Assembly (NCBI RefSeq): GCF_025200925.1
Contig: NZ_CP104174.1
Location: 4,588,001-4,652,000 of the forward strand
Reading direction: 5' to 3'
Length of the DNA: 64,000 bases
DNA from: Bradyrhizobium sp. CB1015
GTDB lineage: Bacteria > Pseudomonadota > Alphaproteobacteria > Rhizobiales > Xanthobacteraceae
Part shown: positions 47,907 through 55,823 of the stretch, piece by piece
Layout: the number at the start of each line of letters is the position of its first letter
Numbering within the stretch: the first letter of the stretch is position 1
Translations under genes and position numbers: made by a program
Notes under the pieces: model-generated
Databases searched by the model: none
What the model was told of the DNA's origin: nothing
Seen by the model: only the letters and a program-made list of their open reading frames with translations

Positions 47907-49337
47907 TTACGATGTTGCATGGAGGTGAGGTGGGCGATGCTGCGCCCAGGGTCGCGCCGTCTCGAACCGGGATGCCAGCTGCAAGACCCCGAGATCGTCG
48001 AAACGCCGTCCGACGATCTGCAGCCCGACCGGCAGGCCCTCCGGTGTGAATCCGCAAGGGATTGAGGACGCCGGATTCCCCGACAGGTTGAATGGGTAGG
48101 AGAACTCCGCCCAGCTCAACCAGTCCCAGGAATGTTGCGGCCAATGCGCGGGCTGCAGTCGATCCGCCGGAAACGCGGCGACGGACACGGACGGCGTGAT
48201 GAGGAAGTCCCAATTCTCGAAGAAGCGGTGTATCTCGACCGCGTAGGCGTACTTCTTGAGCCGCATGCTCTGATACTCAGCAAGCGAGTAGTTCATTCCG
48301 GCGCGGATACAAGTCACGAACCCCGGATCCATCTTTGCTTCCCACTCGGGCAGGAGCGATGCATGACGGGCGGCGAAATGTGCTGGCCAGAAGAAGCGAG
48401 CGAGTTCTGGACCATGCGGGCCCCAGGCAGGCGTGACCTCCTCGACCGTGAGCCCCAATTCGGCTTCGAACACCGTCACGGCCGCAGAGACCAGATCGGC
48501 GACGTCCCGGTCGACGCGCGCGTGACCGAGATCAGGACTGAAAGCGATGCGCAGGGGCCGAGGAGACGTGTCATGCAGTCGGCCGGGATAATCCAATGGC
48601 GGGGACTCCAGGCTTGTCTGATCCCATGGATGAGGTCCGGCCATCACCTTCAGCATCAGGCTCGCGTCAGCGACGTTGCGCGTGATCGGCCCCAAGTGGA
48701 GGGTGTTGTCGCCGGTGGAGGGTGGATAGATGGGAACGCGACCATACGTCGGCTTCAGCCCGAATACGCCACAGAAATGCGCAGGCATGCGGATCGAGCC
48801 GGCGCCGTCTCCGCCCTGGTGAAGCGGCCCATATCCCGCGGCTGCTCCGACGCCCGCGCCCGACGAAGAGGCGCCGGCATTGTAGCCGTGCTTCCATGGA
48901 TTATGTGTCGTCCCGGTCAACGGTCCTTCGCTGACGCCTTTCCAGCCAAACTCCGGCGTCGTGGTCTTGCCCAGGATGATCGCGCCCGCATCCCGCAGCC
49001 GCTTCACCATGGGCGTGGTGAAATCCGCCGTCTTGCCCTTGGCTGTGAAACTGCCGAACTCCGTCGGCAATCCGGCGATTGCTTCGTGGTCCTTGATCGT
49101 GACCGGAATCCCGTGCAGGGGACCGGTCGCTTCTCCTTTGACGAGAGCCCGTTCAGCTTTTCGTGCCCGGCCGAGAGCCGTCTCCGGGGTCAACCGGGCA
49201 AAGGCGTTCAGATGCGGCTCCAGACGCTCAATGCGTTCGAGAACGGCTTGCACGAGCTCCACTGGGGACAGCGCTCGCGATTGGTAGAGACGCGTTAACT
49301 CGGCGGCAGATGCGAAACAAAGATCTTCGGCGTTCAT
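47907..49337 (-). CDS. Amidase signature enzyme
   Basis: A 476-residue amidase of the AS family. The Ser-cisSer-Lys triad is visible: TIKDHEAIAG (Lys near residue 82), GASSSGAGVG (cis-Ser) and GDGAGSIRMPA (nucleophile). Family members hydrolyse amides such as indoleacetamide, allophanate or aryl acylamides. In the operon it follows an orphan periplasmic binding protein and precedes an SDR. It could free an amine from an imported amide; exact substrate unknown. Not GatA, as no gatB/gatC neighbours. Confidence 0.92.
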   Translation of the reverse strand: MNAEDLCFASAAELTRLYQSRALSPVELVQAVLERIERLEPHLNAFARLTPETALGRARKAERALVKGEATGPLHGIPVTIKDHEAIAGLPTEFGSFTAKGKTADFTTPMVKRLRDAGAIILGKTTTPEFGWKGVSEGPLTGTTHNPWKHGYNAGASSSGAGVGAAAGYGPLHQGGDGAGSIRMPAHFCGVFGLKPTYGRVPIYPPSTGDNTLHLGPITRNVADASLMLKVMAGPHPWDQTSLESPPLDYPGRLHDTSPRPLRIAFSPDLGHARVDRDVADLVSAAVTVFEAELGLTVEEVTPAWGPHGPELARFFWPAHFAARHASLLPEWEAKMDPGFVTCIRAGMNYSLAEYQSMRLKKYAYAVEIHRFFENWDFLITPSVSVAAFPADRLQPAHWPQHSWDWLSWAEFSYPFNLSGNPASSIPCGFTPEGLPVGLQIVGRRFDDLGVLQLASRFETARPWAQHRPPHLHATS

Positions 49338-49344
49338 ATGACAA

Positions 49345-50934
49345 TCAGCCGTTCTTCAAATTCCAGAAGACCGGCATGCCGTCGACGATGCCGGTCAGAT
49401 TTGAGCGATAGGCGGTCGGCTGGTAGTAAAACCCCAGCGGAATGTAGGGCACGTCCTCGAAAGCCTGCCTTTGCATCGAGTCGGTGATCTTCTTCCGCTC
49501 GGCCACATCGGCTGTGTTCATGTAGGCGTCACGGTAGCCTTCGAGAGCAGCGCTGGTCGGCCAGCCGGCGCCCGAGAAGCCGGCGGCGCCGATGCCTCTC
49601 AGGAAGGTGTGACTGATCGGGTTAAGCCCCAAGATGCCTGACGTATAGTTGCACCAGACGCTCCAGCCACCGCGATCGACGGGCTGCTGCGAGTTGAGGC
49701 GGGGCAGCACCGTTCCCCAGTCCAGCGCTTGGTAGTCCAGATTGACGCCGCTGCGCCGGAACATGTCCGCGGCGATTTCGCTCATCGCATTCAGCGATGG
49801 GATGTCGGAGGGGACCAGAAACACGACCTTCTCGCCATTGTACCCGGCCGCATGGAGCTCCTTCTTGACCTTCTCGATGCTGCGTGGCTGCTTGAAGACA
49901 TCGAGGCCCACATCGCTGGCCGACGGCGAGCCCGGCAAGAAGAAGCCGACGTTGTCCTTCCAGAGGCTATGATCCTCGCCCATGACAGCAGTCATGTAAT
50001 CGGCTTGGTTCACGGCGGCGAGGAATGCGCGGCGAATGGCCGGATTGTTGAACGGCGGCTGCAGGTGGTTGAACTGCAGGAGTGCGAGATAACCAGCCTT
50101 GTCCTTGACGTCGACAGTCACGCCGCGCAATGACTTGAGCTGAGGTAGAAGATCGGCAGTAGGCTGTTCCCACCAATCCATCTCGCCGACCCGAAGCGCC
50201 GCCGCGGCAGTCGACGCATCGGGCAACGTGTGCCATTCGACGCGATCGACGTGAACCATCTTCGCTCCCGCGGTGAAGCCCGGGGCCTCCTGCCGGGGGA
50301 CATAGCCCGCGAATTTCTCGTACACGGCGCGCGTGCCGGCCAGGCGCTCGTCGGCTCGGAAGCGGAAGGGACCGCTTCCGATCATTTCACTTATCTGCTT
50401 TGCGGGATCCGTCTGGGCGAGACGCTCGGGCATGATGAAGCAACACCTTGACGGCTTGCCGAGCGCAAAGGGCAACGACGGAAAGGGTTGCTTCAGCCGA
50501 AAGCGGATGACCTTGTCGCTGGGTGCAGTCAGTTCATCCGTGATGGCGGCGAGCTGCTTTCCGAGGACATCGAGGCGCCACCAGCGCTCGATGCTCGCCA
50601 CTGCGTCTTTTGCAAGGACCGGAGTGCCGTCGTGAAAAGTCAGTCCATCGCGCAAGTTGATGGTCCAGCGCCGGCCGTCATCCTCGACGAGATGGCCAGC
50701 GGCCATCTGAGGCTGGATCGTGAACGATGCGTCCATTCCGTACAGGGTGTCGAAGACCATCAGGCCGTGGTTGCGGCTGACCAGGGCCGGGCTTTGCACC
50801 GGGTCAAGCAGGGCTAGGTCCGACTGAGGGATGAATTTCACGACCGGCCGGCTCTGTGCTCTGCTCACTGCGGGACTGAACAACGGCAGGATCGATGCGC
50901 CTGCGCCTTTGAGGAGGGTTCTGCGAGTGACCAT
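49345..50934 (-). CDS. ABC transporter substrate-binding protein (family 5), orphan
   Basis: A 529-residue SBP_bac_5 protein with a twin-arginine-type leader (VTRRTLLKGAGASILPLF) cut near SRAQS. Hallmark segments GLTFHDGTPVLAKDAVASIE and the loop ACILP-like folds are in place. ATG 50934 has ACGGAG upstream, and the longer frame is rejected. There are no permease or ATPase genes in this operon; it may share the dpp-type transporter 4 kb away (40775-45961). The two binding proteins are diverged. Confidence 0.9.
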   Translation of the reverse strand: MVTRRTLLKGAGASILPLFSPAVSRAQSRPVVKFIPQSDLALLDPVQSPALVSRNHGLMVFDTLYGMDASFTIQPQMAAGHLVEDDGRRWTINLRDGLTFHDGTPVLAKDAVASIERWWRLDVLGKQLAAITDELTAPSDKVIRFRLKQPFPSLPFALGKPSRCCFIMPERLAQTDPAKQISEMIGSGPFRFRADERLAGTRAVYEKFAGYVPRQEAPGFTAGAKMVHVDRVEWHTLPDASTAAAALRVGEMDWWEQPTADLLPQLKSLRGVTVDVKDKAGYLALLQFNHLQPPFNNPAIRRAFLAAVNQADYMTAVMGEDHSLWKDNVGFFLPGSPSASDVGLDVFKQPRSIEKVKKELHAAGYNGEKVVFLVPSDIPSLNAMSEIAADMFRRSGVNLDYQALDWGTVLPRLNSQQPVDRGGWSVWCNYTSGILGLNPISHTFLRGIGAAGFSGAGWPTSAALEGYRDAYMNTADVAERKKITDSMQRQAFEDVPYIPLGFYYQPTAYRSNLTGIVDGMPVFWNLKNG

Positions 50935-51013
50935 GTCGTGCGCTCCGTAAATTCCTGAATGATGTAGCAGGGTGGTTGGTCGCAACTGATGCGGCGCCGG
51001 CGATTGCCGCGCC

Positions 51014-52315
51014 TCAAAAATAGGTCCTCAGGCTCCGCGTTATCCGATAATCATCGTCGACCATGTGTACGATCCTCCACTTGTCGAACGTCAAACAAGG
51101 GTGAGAGATGCCGAGCGCCACCATGTCTCCCACGCTGAGCTGCGAACTCGCCGGCAGCGTCATGTGGCAATGCTGGTCATTCAGTCCTGTGACTTTGTGC
51201 TCCGGTGGGATCGGGAGAGGTCTCCCCATCCCGCTGTTCGGTCGATACCAGCTCAGCGCAACCGGGGGTTCGTCAGGGGAGATGTCGCGCTTGCCCAATC
51301 CAAGGATTGCCTTCTGCGGCTCGGGACGCGACTGGACGTAACTCCAGACTTCGAGTGCCGGGCGGAAGCCCTCGTCGTTCCCGACGATGGCTGGGCTGCG
51401 CTCGCGAAGCCGCTCGAATGCCCGCGTGTACATCATGGCGTCGTGCGTGATGTAGCAGCCGGATCGCAGAACCACGTGATGTGGCCGACCGAGACGGGCT
51501 TGCTTGAGTTTGGCCGCCACGATGTCGAAATAGGATGATCCGCCTGCGCTCAAAATCGGCTCGTCGACCGAGAACAGATGCTCGGCTGCGCACCGCTCCG
51601 CGAGATCGACCATGCAATCGAGAAACGCTTCGACCTTGGCGGCCGCCTCGGCTGGCTGGGGCGAATTGAGGAGGCCCTCGAAACCTTCGATTCCCGCCAA
51701 ACTGAGTCCGGCCGTTGCTGCAACCACGCGCGCGAGATCGAAAGCTTGGGCGACGGAGCGGCACCCGGTGCGTCCACCCGGATAACCCAGCTCGACCAGC
51801 ACATTCACCGCTCGCGGCAATCGCATCATCGATGCTTGTCGCGCGATCGATTTGGCATTCTCGGCGTCGTCGACAAGGCAATAGAACTCGAAATCCGGAT
51901 CGTTGCGGATTTCCGAGAGCGCGAATTCGATGGCAGCACGCCCGACAAGCTGGTTTGCCAGGAATATCCTGCTGTGGCCGAATGCTCTTGCGACCCTGAT
52001 CTGATGCGTGGTGGATAGCGTAATCGCCCACGCACCGTCCGCAATCTGGAGACCGAACAGATCGGGCGCCATCGTCGTTTTGCCGTGGGGAGCGAACCGG
52101 ACATTCTGGGCGCTCAAGAACCGCTTCATCCAGGCGCTGTTGTGCCGCAGCGCCGATTCTCTGATGACGGCCAGGGGGAGGGGGAGGTCTTCTCTCAGAA
52201 TCTCCCAGCCCTGCTTGGGCACATCGTCGAGCAAGATGTTCTCGGAGGTTGGCGGAACGCCCTTTTCCCAGGGCGCCAGACCGGCCGGGGCGATCCCGAT
52301 TTTTGATTTGTTCAT
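51014..52315 (-). CDS. D-serine dehydratase-like PLP enzyme (cryptic DSD family)
   Basis: A 433-residue fold-type III PLP protein, family of D-threonine aldolase / D-serine dehydratase. The PLP lysine is in RFAPHGKTTMAPDLFG (near residue 71), and the C-terminal metal site is expected in GLNDQHCHMTLP (His and Cys). Members are annotated as amino acid deaminases. ATG 52315 has a GGGAGG ribosome-binding site and overlaps the SMP-30 stop by 4 nt. It likely removes the amino group from, or cleaves, a D-hydroxy-amino acid in this catabolic operon. Confidence 0.88.
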   Translation of the reverse strand: MNKSKIGIAPAGLAPWEKGVPPTSENILLDDVPKQGWEILREDLPLPLAVIRESALRHNSAWMKRFLSAQNVRFAPHGKTTMAPDLFGLQIADGAWAITLSTTHQIRVARAFGHSRIFLANQLVGRAAIEFALSEIRNDPDFEFYCLVDDAENAKSIARQASMMRLPRAVNVLVELGYPGGRTGCRSVAQAFDLARVVAATAGLSLAGIEGFEGLLNSPQPAEAAAKVEAFLDCMVDLAERCAAEHLFSVDEPILSAGGSSYFDIVAAKLKQARLGRPHHVVLRSGCYITHDAMMYTRAFERLRERSPAIVGNDEGFRPALEVWSYVQSRPEPQKAILGLGKRDISPDEPPVALSWYRPNSGMGRPLPIPPEHKVTGLNDQHCHMTLPASSQLSVGDMVALGISHPCLTFDKWRIVHMVDDDYRITRSLRTYF

Positions 52316-53247
52316 TGCTCTGCCTCCCGCGCGCGGCGCGGCTCTGCCGCGCAAGAGCCGGCGTCGTCCCGCATATTTCCAAACACCGCCTCGGAAACGC
52401 CGGTGGTCTCTGTGCGAAAGGCGATGACCGTCCCGGTCTCCGCGCTCCCCGAACGATCCGTCGCGAGCGAGGTGACGAAAACGGTTTTTCCGTCAGGTCC
52501 GCCGAAGCAAGGCATCGTCGGCGCGGACACCGGCAAGGTCATGCTGTCGACGAGTACGCCATCAGGCGAGAACCTGTTGATGCAACCCGCTGTCACGCCG
52601 GCGCTCCAGTACAGGCCATTCACGTCAACGGCGGCACCGTCCGGAAGTCCGTCCTTCTCGGTGAGAACGGCGAACGATCTCGCCCTGCCGAGACGACCAG
52701 ATCGTGCGTCGAAATCGAACGCGCGGATCTCGCCCGCGTTGCTGCTCGCGCGGCTATCGGCGTGATACATGGTTCGGGCATCCGGACTCCAAGCCAGCCC
52801 ATTCGAGACCTTGAGACCATCAATGACCCGCTCGCAGGCGCCGGTCGGGGTAATTCGATAGAGGGCTCCGGAGGCCGCGCGCGGGATGGCGTCGTGCATG
52901 CTGCCAACCCAGAAGCAACCATCCGGGCCGATCCTGCCGTCGTTCAGGCGATTGGTCGTACGGTCAGGCTCGGGGTGAACGAGAAAATCGAGCGTCTCCC
53001 GCGCAGGATCGAACAGGTGAATGCCACTCCGCAGAGCGGCGACAAGGCGTCCATCCTGAGCGAAAGCCAGACTGCCGACCGCAGATGGCATGGCGTAAGC
53101 GGCAGATTTTCTGGTCTTTGGGTCGAGCCAATGGATCGACGGCGCCACGATATCGACGAACCAGAGAACGTTTCGGGTGGTGTCCCACACCGGGCTTTCG
53201 CCGATCGCAAGGCCAAAATCGATGAGTGTCTCGAAGCTGATCGTCAC
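52312..53247 (-). CDS. SMP-30/gluconolactonase-family hydrolase
   Basis: A 311-residue six-blade beta-propeller of the SMP-30/LRE family. Metal ligands are suggested by GESPVW (Glu at about residue 17), NRLNDGRIGPDGCFWVG and NGLAWSPDARTMYHADS. These enzymes hydrolyse sugar or other lactones. Translation starts at GTG 53247. It is the first gene of the minus-strand operon and is divergent from the GntR regulator, with a perfect palindrome between. Confidence 0.9.
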   Translation of the reverse strand: MTISFETLIDFGLAIGESPVWDTTRNVLWFVDIVAPSIHWLDPKTRKSAAYAMPSAVGSLAFAQDGRLVAALRSGIHLFDPARETLDFLVHPEPDRTTNRLNDGRIGPDGCFWVGSMHDAIPRAASGALYRITPTGACERVIDGLKVSNGLAWSPDARTMYHADSRASSNAGEIRAFDFDARSGRLGRARSFAVLTEKDGLPDGAAVDVNGLYWSAGVTAGCINRFSPDGVLVDSMTLPVSAPTMPCFGGPDGKTVFVTSLATDRSGSAETGTVIAFRTETTGVSEAVFGNMRDDAGSCAAEPRRAREAEQ

Positions 53248-53294
53248 CGAAAAAGCCCTGCTCCCTGGAGTGCGATGCGCTCACCAGTACAACG

Positions 53295-53310
53295 TTTTGA
53301 TATATCAAAA
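53295..53310. promoter_or_regulatory. Perfect 16-bp palindrome, likely GntR operator
   Basis: TTTTGATATATCAAAA is an exact inverted repeat, 48 bp upstream of the SMP-30 start. GntR/FCD regulators often use short AT-rich palindromes of this kind. A second copy lies at 53357-53372 (13 of 16 matches). Role as operator is inferred. Confidence 0.65.
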
Positions 53311-53356
53311 ATGCAGATTTGTCTACACTATGGCGAAATCGGTCGGTATTACGTAT

Positions 53357-53372
53357 TTATGATATACCAAAT
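53357..53372. promoter_or_regulatory. Second GntR-operator-like site
   Basis: TTATGATATACCAAAT matches the upstream perfect palindrome at 13 of 16 positions and lies about 62 bp from it, just before the GntR gene. Two sites on one face would allow cooperative repression of both divergent genes. Confidence 0.5.
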
Positions 53373-53449
53373 GTCGCTAAATTGGGCACGGGCTTGCCTT
53401 TTGGGGAGGCATGGCCGCAGATGCTCGCCCTGAGGAATGGGACCTGAGA

Positions 53450-54208
53450 ATGAGCGCGGATGTGATCGAGCCCGAGGCTGCGGACCAAGTCGCACGGGAC
53501 AGCCTGTCGGCGCGCGTCTACGCGCAACTGCGTCTCGAATTGATGATGGGCATGTACGAGCCCGGTGCGCGTCTGAACATTCGCAGGATCGCCGCCACCT
53601 CCGACATCTCGCCGACACCGGTCCGCGAAGCCGTGATGCAGTTGGTGCGCGAAGGCGCCCTGGAGCTAAAACTCGGACATCAAGCGCGAGTGCCGGTATT
53701 GAGTGTCCGTGAATACATCGAAATTCGGGAAACCAGAGCGCCTTTGGAGCGCTTGGCGAGCGAGCTGGCTGCTGTGCACATCACCAAGGATGAAATCGCA
53801 TCGCTGCGCGATTTGCACCGCCGCTTCATCGAGGCCGAACGTGAAGGGAGGTGGAAGGACGCACTGGCGGTCAATCAGGAGTTTCATTTCCTGATCTATC
53901 GATCCAGTCAAAACGCGACCCTCGTCAGGGTGATCGAGAATTTATGGCTCTTGATCGGGCCGTTCATCAATCATCAATACCCATTGGTGCAGCGAGCTCA
54001 CATCGAGCTCCATCCTCACCTCCTCGTCATTGATGCCCTCGAACGACAATCGCCCAGCGAAGCCGGCGAGCTGATCGTGCGGGACTTGCGGGAGGGCTCT
54101 TATCTTATCCTCTCTCATCTCGGAGATGATAAGGGCAGGAAGCGACGAGGCCGGAAATCCCGCAGCGAAGGCGCGCATTCCCTCTCTGGAAAATCCAGAA
54201 CCTCGTAA
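53450..54208 (+). CDS. GntR-family regulator, FCD subfamily
   Basis: A regulator of about 252 residues. The N-terminal winged helix (LSARVYAQLRLELMMGMYEP and ISPTPVREAVMQLVREGAL) is followed by an FCD all-helical effector domain with ligand/metal residues in VNQEFHFLIY and the later histidine in HPHLLVIDALE. ATG 53450 is preferred to ATG 53411, because the ribosome-binding GGAGG before the latter is only one base away; this is not certain. It is divergent from the SMP-30 operon and is its likely repressor. Confidence 0.88.
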   Translation: MSADVIEPEAADQVARDSLSARVYAQLRLELMMGMYEPGARLNIRRIAATSDISPTPVREAVMQLVREGALELKLGHQARVPVLSVREYIEIRETRAPLERLASELAAVHITKDEIASLRDLHRRFIEAEREGRWKDALAVNQEFHFLIYRSSQNATLVRVIENLWLLIGPFINHQYPLVQRAHIELHPHLLVIDALERQSPSEAGELIVRDLREGSYLILSHLGDDKGRKRRGRKSRSEGAHSLSGKSRTS

Positions 54209-54549
54209 TCGGTCGGAATGGACGAAGCGCGCCGGAGGTGCTGCGGCGCTTTGTATCGGACGATATTGCTGGGTGCCTCGTAACGAGCAGGGCCGACCGC
54301 CATCGCGGTCAGGCCGGTGCGCTGCTTGATTTCGGTGTCGTCCCTGCCTCCCACGATCTGGTTAGCCTCATGATAGTGCAGGGAGCGCCGCAGACGAAAG
54401 GCGATGCGATCGCCATTGGCGCATTTTCAAGGATGTGAAATTAACCCCGCGCGGATCGTTTCGTTTGACAACGCGCACCTCCACCAAGAAATGTCGGAGC
54501 AGGCGAGCAACATCAACAATGGCCGCCCCGGATAATGGAGGAAGCGTCA
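54209..54549. other. 341-bp gap between GntR gene and ligase fragment
   Basis: No gene is recognised. One plus-strand frame ending in TGA at about 54438 reads SLMIVQGAPQTKGDAIAIGA, which has coding-like flavour but no family I know. The ligase fragment has a GGAGGAAG ribosome-binding site at 54536-54543. Confidence 0.3.
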
Positions 54550-54676
54550 GTGCTCGGCTTGATGCAGGATCGACCGTTACTGATCTCGAGTCTCATCGAG
54601 CATGCGGCGCATTACCATCCCAAGGCGGAGATCGTCAGCAAGACCTGCGAGGGGACGATCTATCGCAGCAACTATG
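54550..54676 (+). pseudogene. N-terminal fragment of an acyl-CoA ligase
   Basis: Starts GTG 54550 after GGAGGAAG and reads VLGLMQDRPLLISSLIEHAA then EIVSKTCEGTIYRSNY, the standard N terminus of medium/long-chain acyl-CoA (methylthiopropionyl-CoA-like) ligases, normally about 540 residues. Homology ends near 54676, where the antitoxin gene on the other strand begins. The rest of the ligase is absent from the window, so it was disrupted by insertion or deletion. Confidence 0.75.
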
Positions 54677-55070
54677 CCGGGCTCCGGTATCGATTGCGAG
54701 CATGCCGCCGTTTCGCCTCCGCGGAGATCCCCGCCTCCATATCCGCGATCGACTTTGCTGGCCCCTTATATGGCAGGGACCCGAATACGCCTTTCGGTTG
54801 GGCGTGCAGTTCAACGCCAAGAGAACCAAGTACTTTCATAACGGTGCTGAACTCGGGACGTCCCTCTGAACTAAGGGCCTTATAAAGGTTTTCGCGTGAA
54901 AGACCTGTATCCTTAGCAAGAGCGGACATACCGCGCGCGCGGGCAACAATGCCGATAGCGTCGGTGACGAAGCCTGGATCATTGGTTTCGAAGGCTTCGC
55001 TTAGGTAAGCGGCGATCGCCTCAGGACTGTCCAGATACTCGGATGCGTCAAATGGTCTAGTTTTGGCCAA
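54672..55070 (-). CDS. HigA/addiction-module antidote-like protein, orphan
   Basis: A 132-residue helix-turn-helix protein of the putative addiction-module antidote family. The usual N terminus AKTRPFDASEYLDSPEAIAA and HTH segment ALAKDTGLSRENLYKALSSE are clear, and GSLGVELHAQPKG marks the normal end near residue 93. About 38 extra residues follow, read from DNA at the junction, and the stop lies in ligase sequence. TTG 55070 is chosen because GGAGAAGAG precedes it; an ATG at 55109 is possible. No RelE/HigB toxin is seen next to it, so it may be a solitary antitoxin. Confidence 0.75.
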   Translation of the reverse strand: MAKTRPFDASEYLDSPEAIAAYLSEAFETNDPGFVTDAIGIVARARGMSALAKDTGLSRENLYKALSSEGRPEFSTVMKVLGSLGVELHAQPKGVFGSLPYKGPAKSIADMEAGISAEAKRRHARNRYRSPA

Positions 55071-55646
55071 TGCTCTTCTCCAACGCCACTGGCGAGCGCG
55101 CCAAATCACTAACGGATTAAGACAATTGGCCGGTTTCTCTAACCTACGCCACGCCGTAATTTATAAGATACAAATGCCGCAGCAACAACTCAATGCCGTC
55201 GTTTCTCGCTGGATCTGGCTGCCAAACCACCAAGTCAACGGCGAGCTTGCGGGACCAGGGTCTTGCCCGGACGCGTACGGCGAAAGGTGCGTACCAGCAG
55301 CACCTTCAGGAAGCGTTCGCACTCGATACGCGCCTTCATCCTTCGACATCACCGCTCTAGTTCGACGCCGTAGCAGCGACCGGCCGCGTGTGAATATCGA
55401 AGAGGGGCGGCTGAAGATCTTTCCGTCCATCTTGGATGCCGGCTTGACGTGGATGACTCTGCTTTGGTTTGACGAAGAAGGGCTCGCGCCTCAAATGCCG
55501 GACGGAAGCCATGGGATGAGGAGGCCTACACGCTTCGAGAGCTCGACGGCGTGCTGCCATGGCCTAGCGCTAAAAAGCGCATGTGGCGTGAGCTGTGCAA
55601 CTGAACGGCGACGAATCGGCTGACTGGGGGCGCCAATCCCCCCAAT
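55071..55646. other. Gene-free interval with one coding-like tail
   Basis: The expected toxin partner is not visible. A tail on the plus strand, about 55510-55605, reads WDEEAYTLRELDGVLPWPSA then KKRMWRELCN-stop and has the look of real protein, but I do not know the family. The rest is unassigned. Together with the ligase fragment it suggests a patch rebuilt by insertions. Confidence 0.3.
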
Positions 55647-55823
55647 CTAGTCGTCAAAGCTCTTGTTCTGTCGAACAAATTGTCTATCGCGATCACCGCG
55701 ATCGCTACCCCAGTTATATTGGGAAGCGCGTTCAGCATAGTCTCTTTTGGCTGGGGACCAGCTTTCCATGCTTTTTACAGCTTCTTGAGCGGCTTGCATC
55801 ACCGGCGAAACTTTAGAGGTCAT
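55647..55823 (-). CDS. Small protein of unknown function overlapping the deaminase gene
   Basis: A 58-residue ORF starting ATG 55823 with GGGGA 6 nt upstream (an in-frame ATG 55835 would add four residues). It overlaps the 3' end of the antiphage deaminase by 11 nt, so it is probably co-translated with it. The product, for example SPVMQAAQEAVKSMESWSPA, then RDYAERASQYNWGSDRGDRD, is hydrophilic and has no known motif. It is not part of any deaminase system I recall. Confidence 0.55.
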   Translation of the reverse strand: MTSKVSPVMQAAQEAVKSMESWSPAKRDYAERASQYNWGSDRGDRDRQFVRQNKSFDD

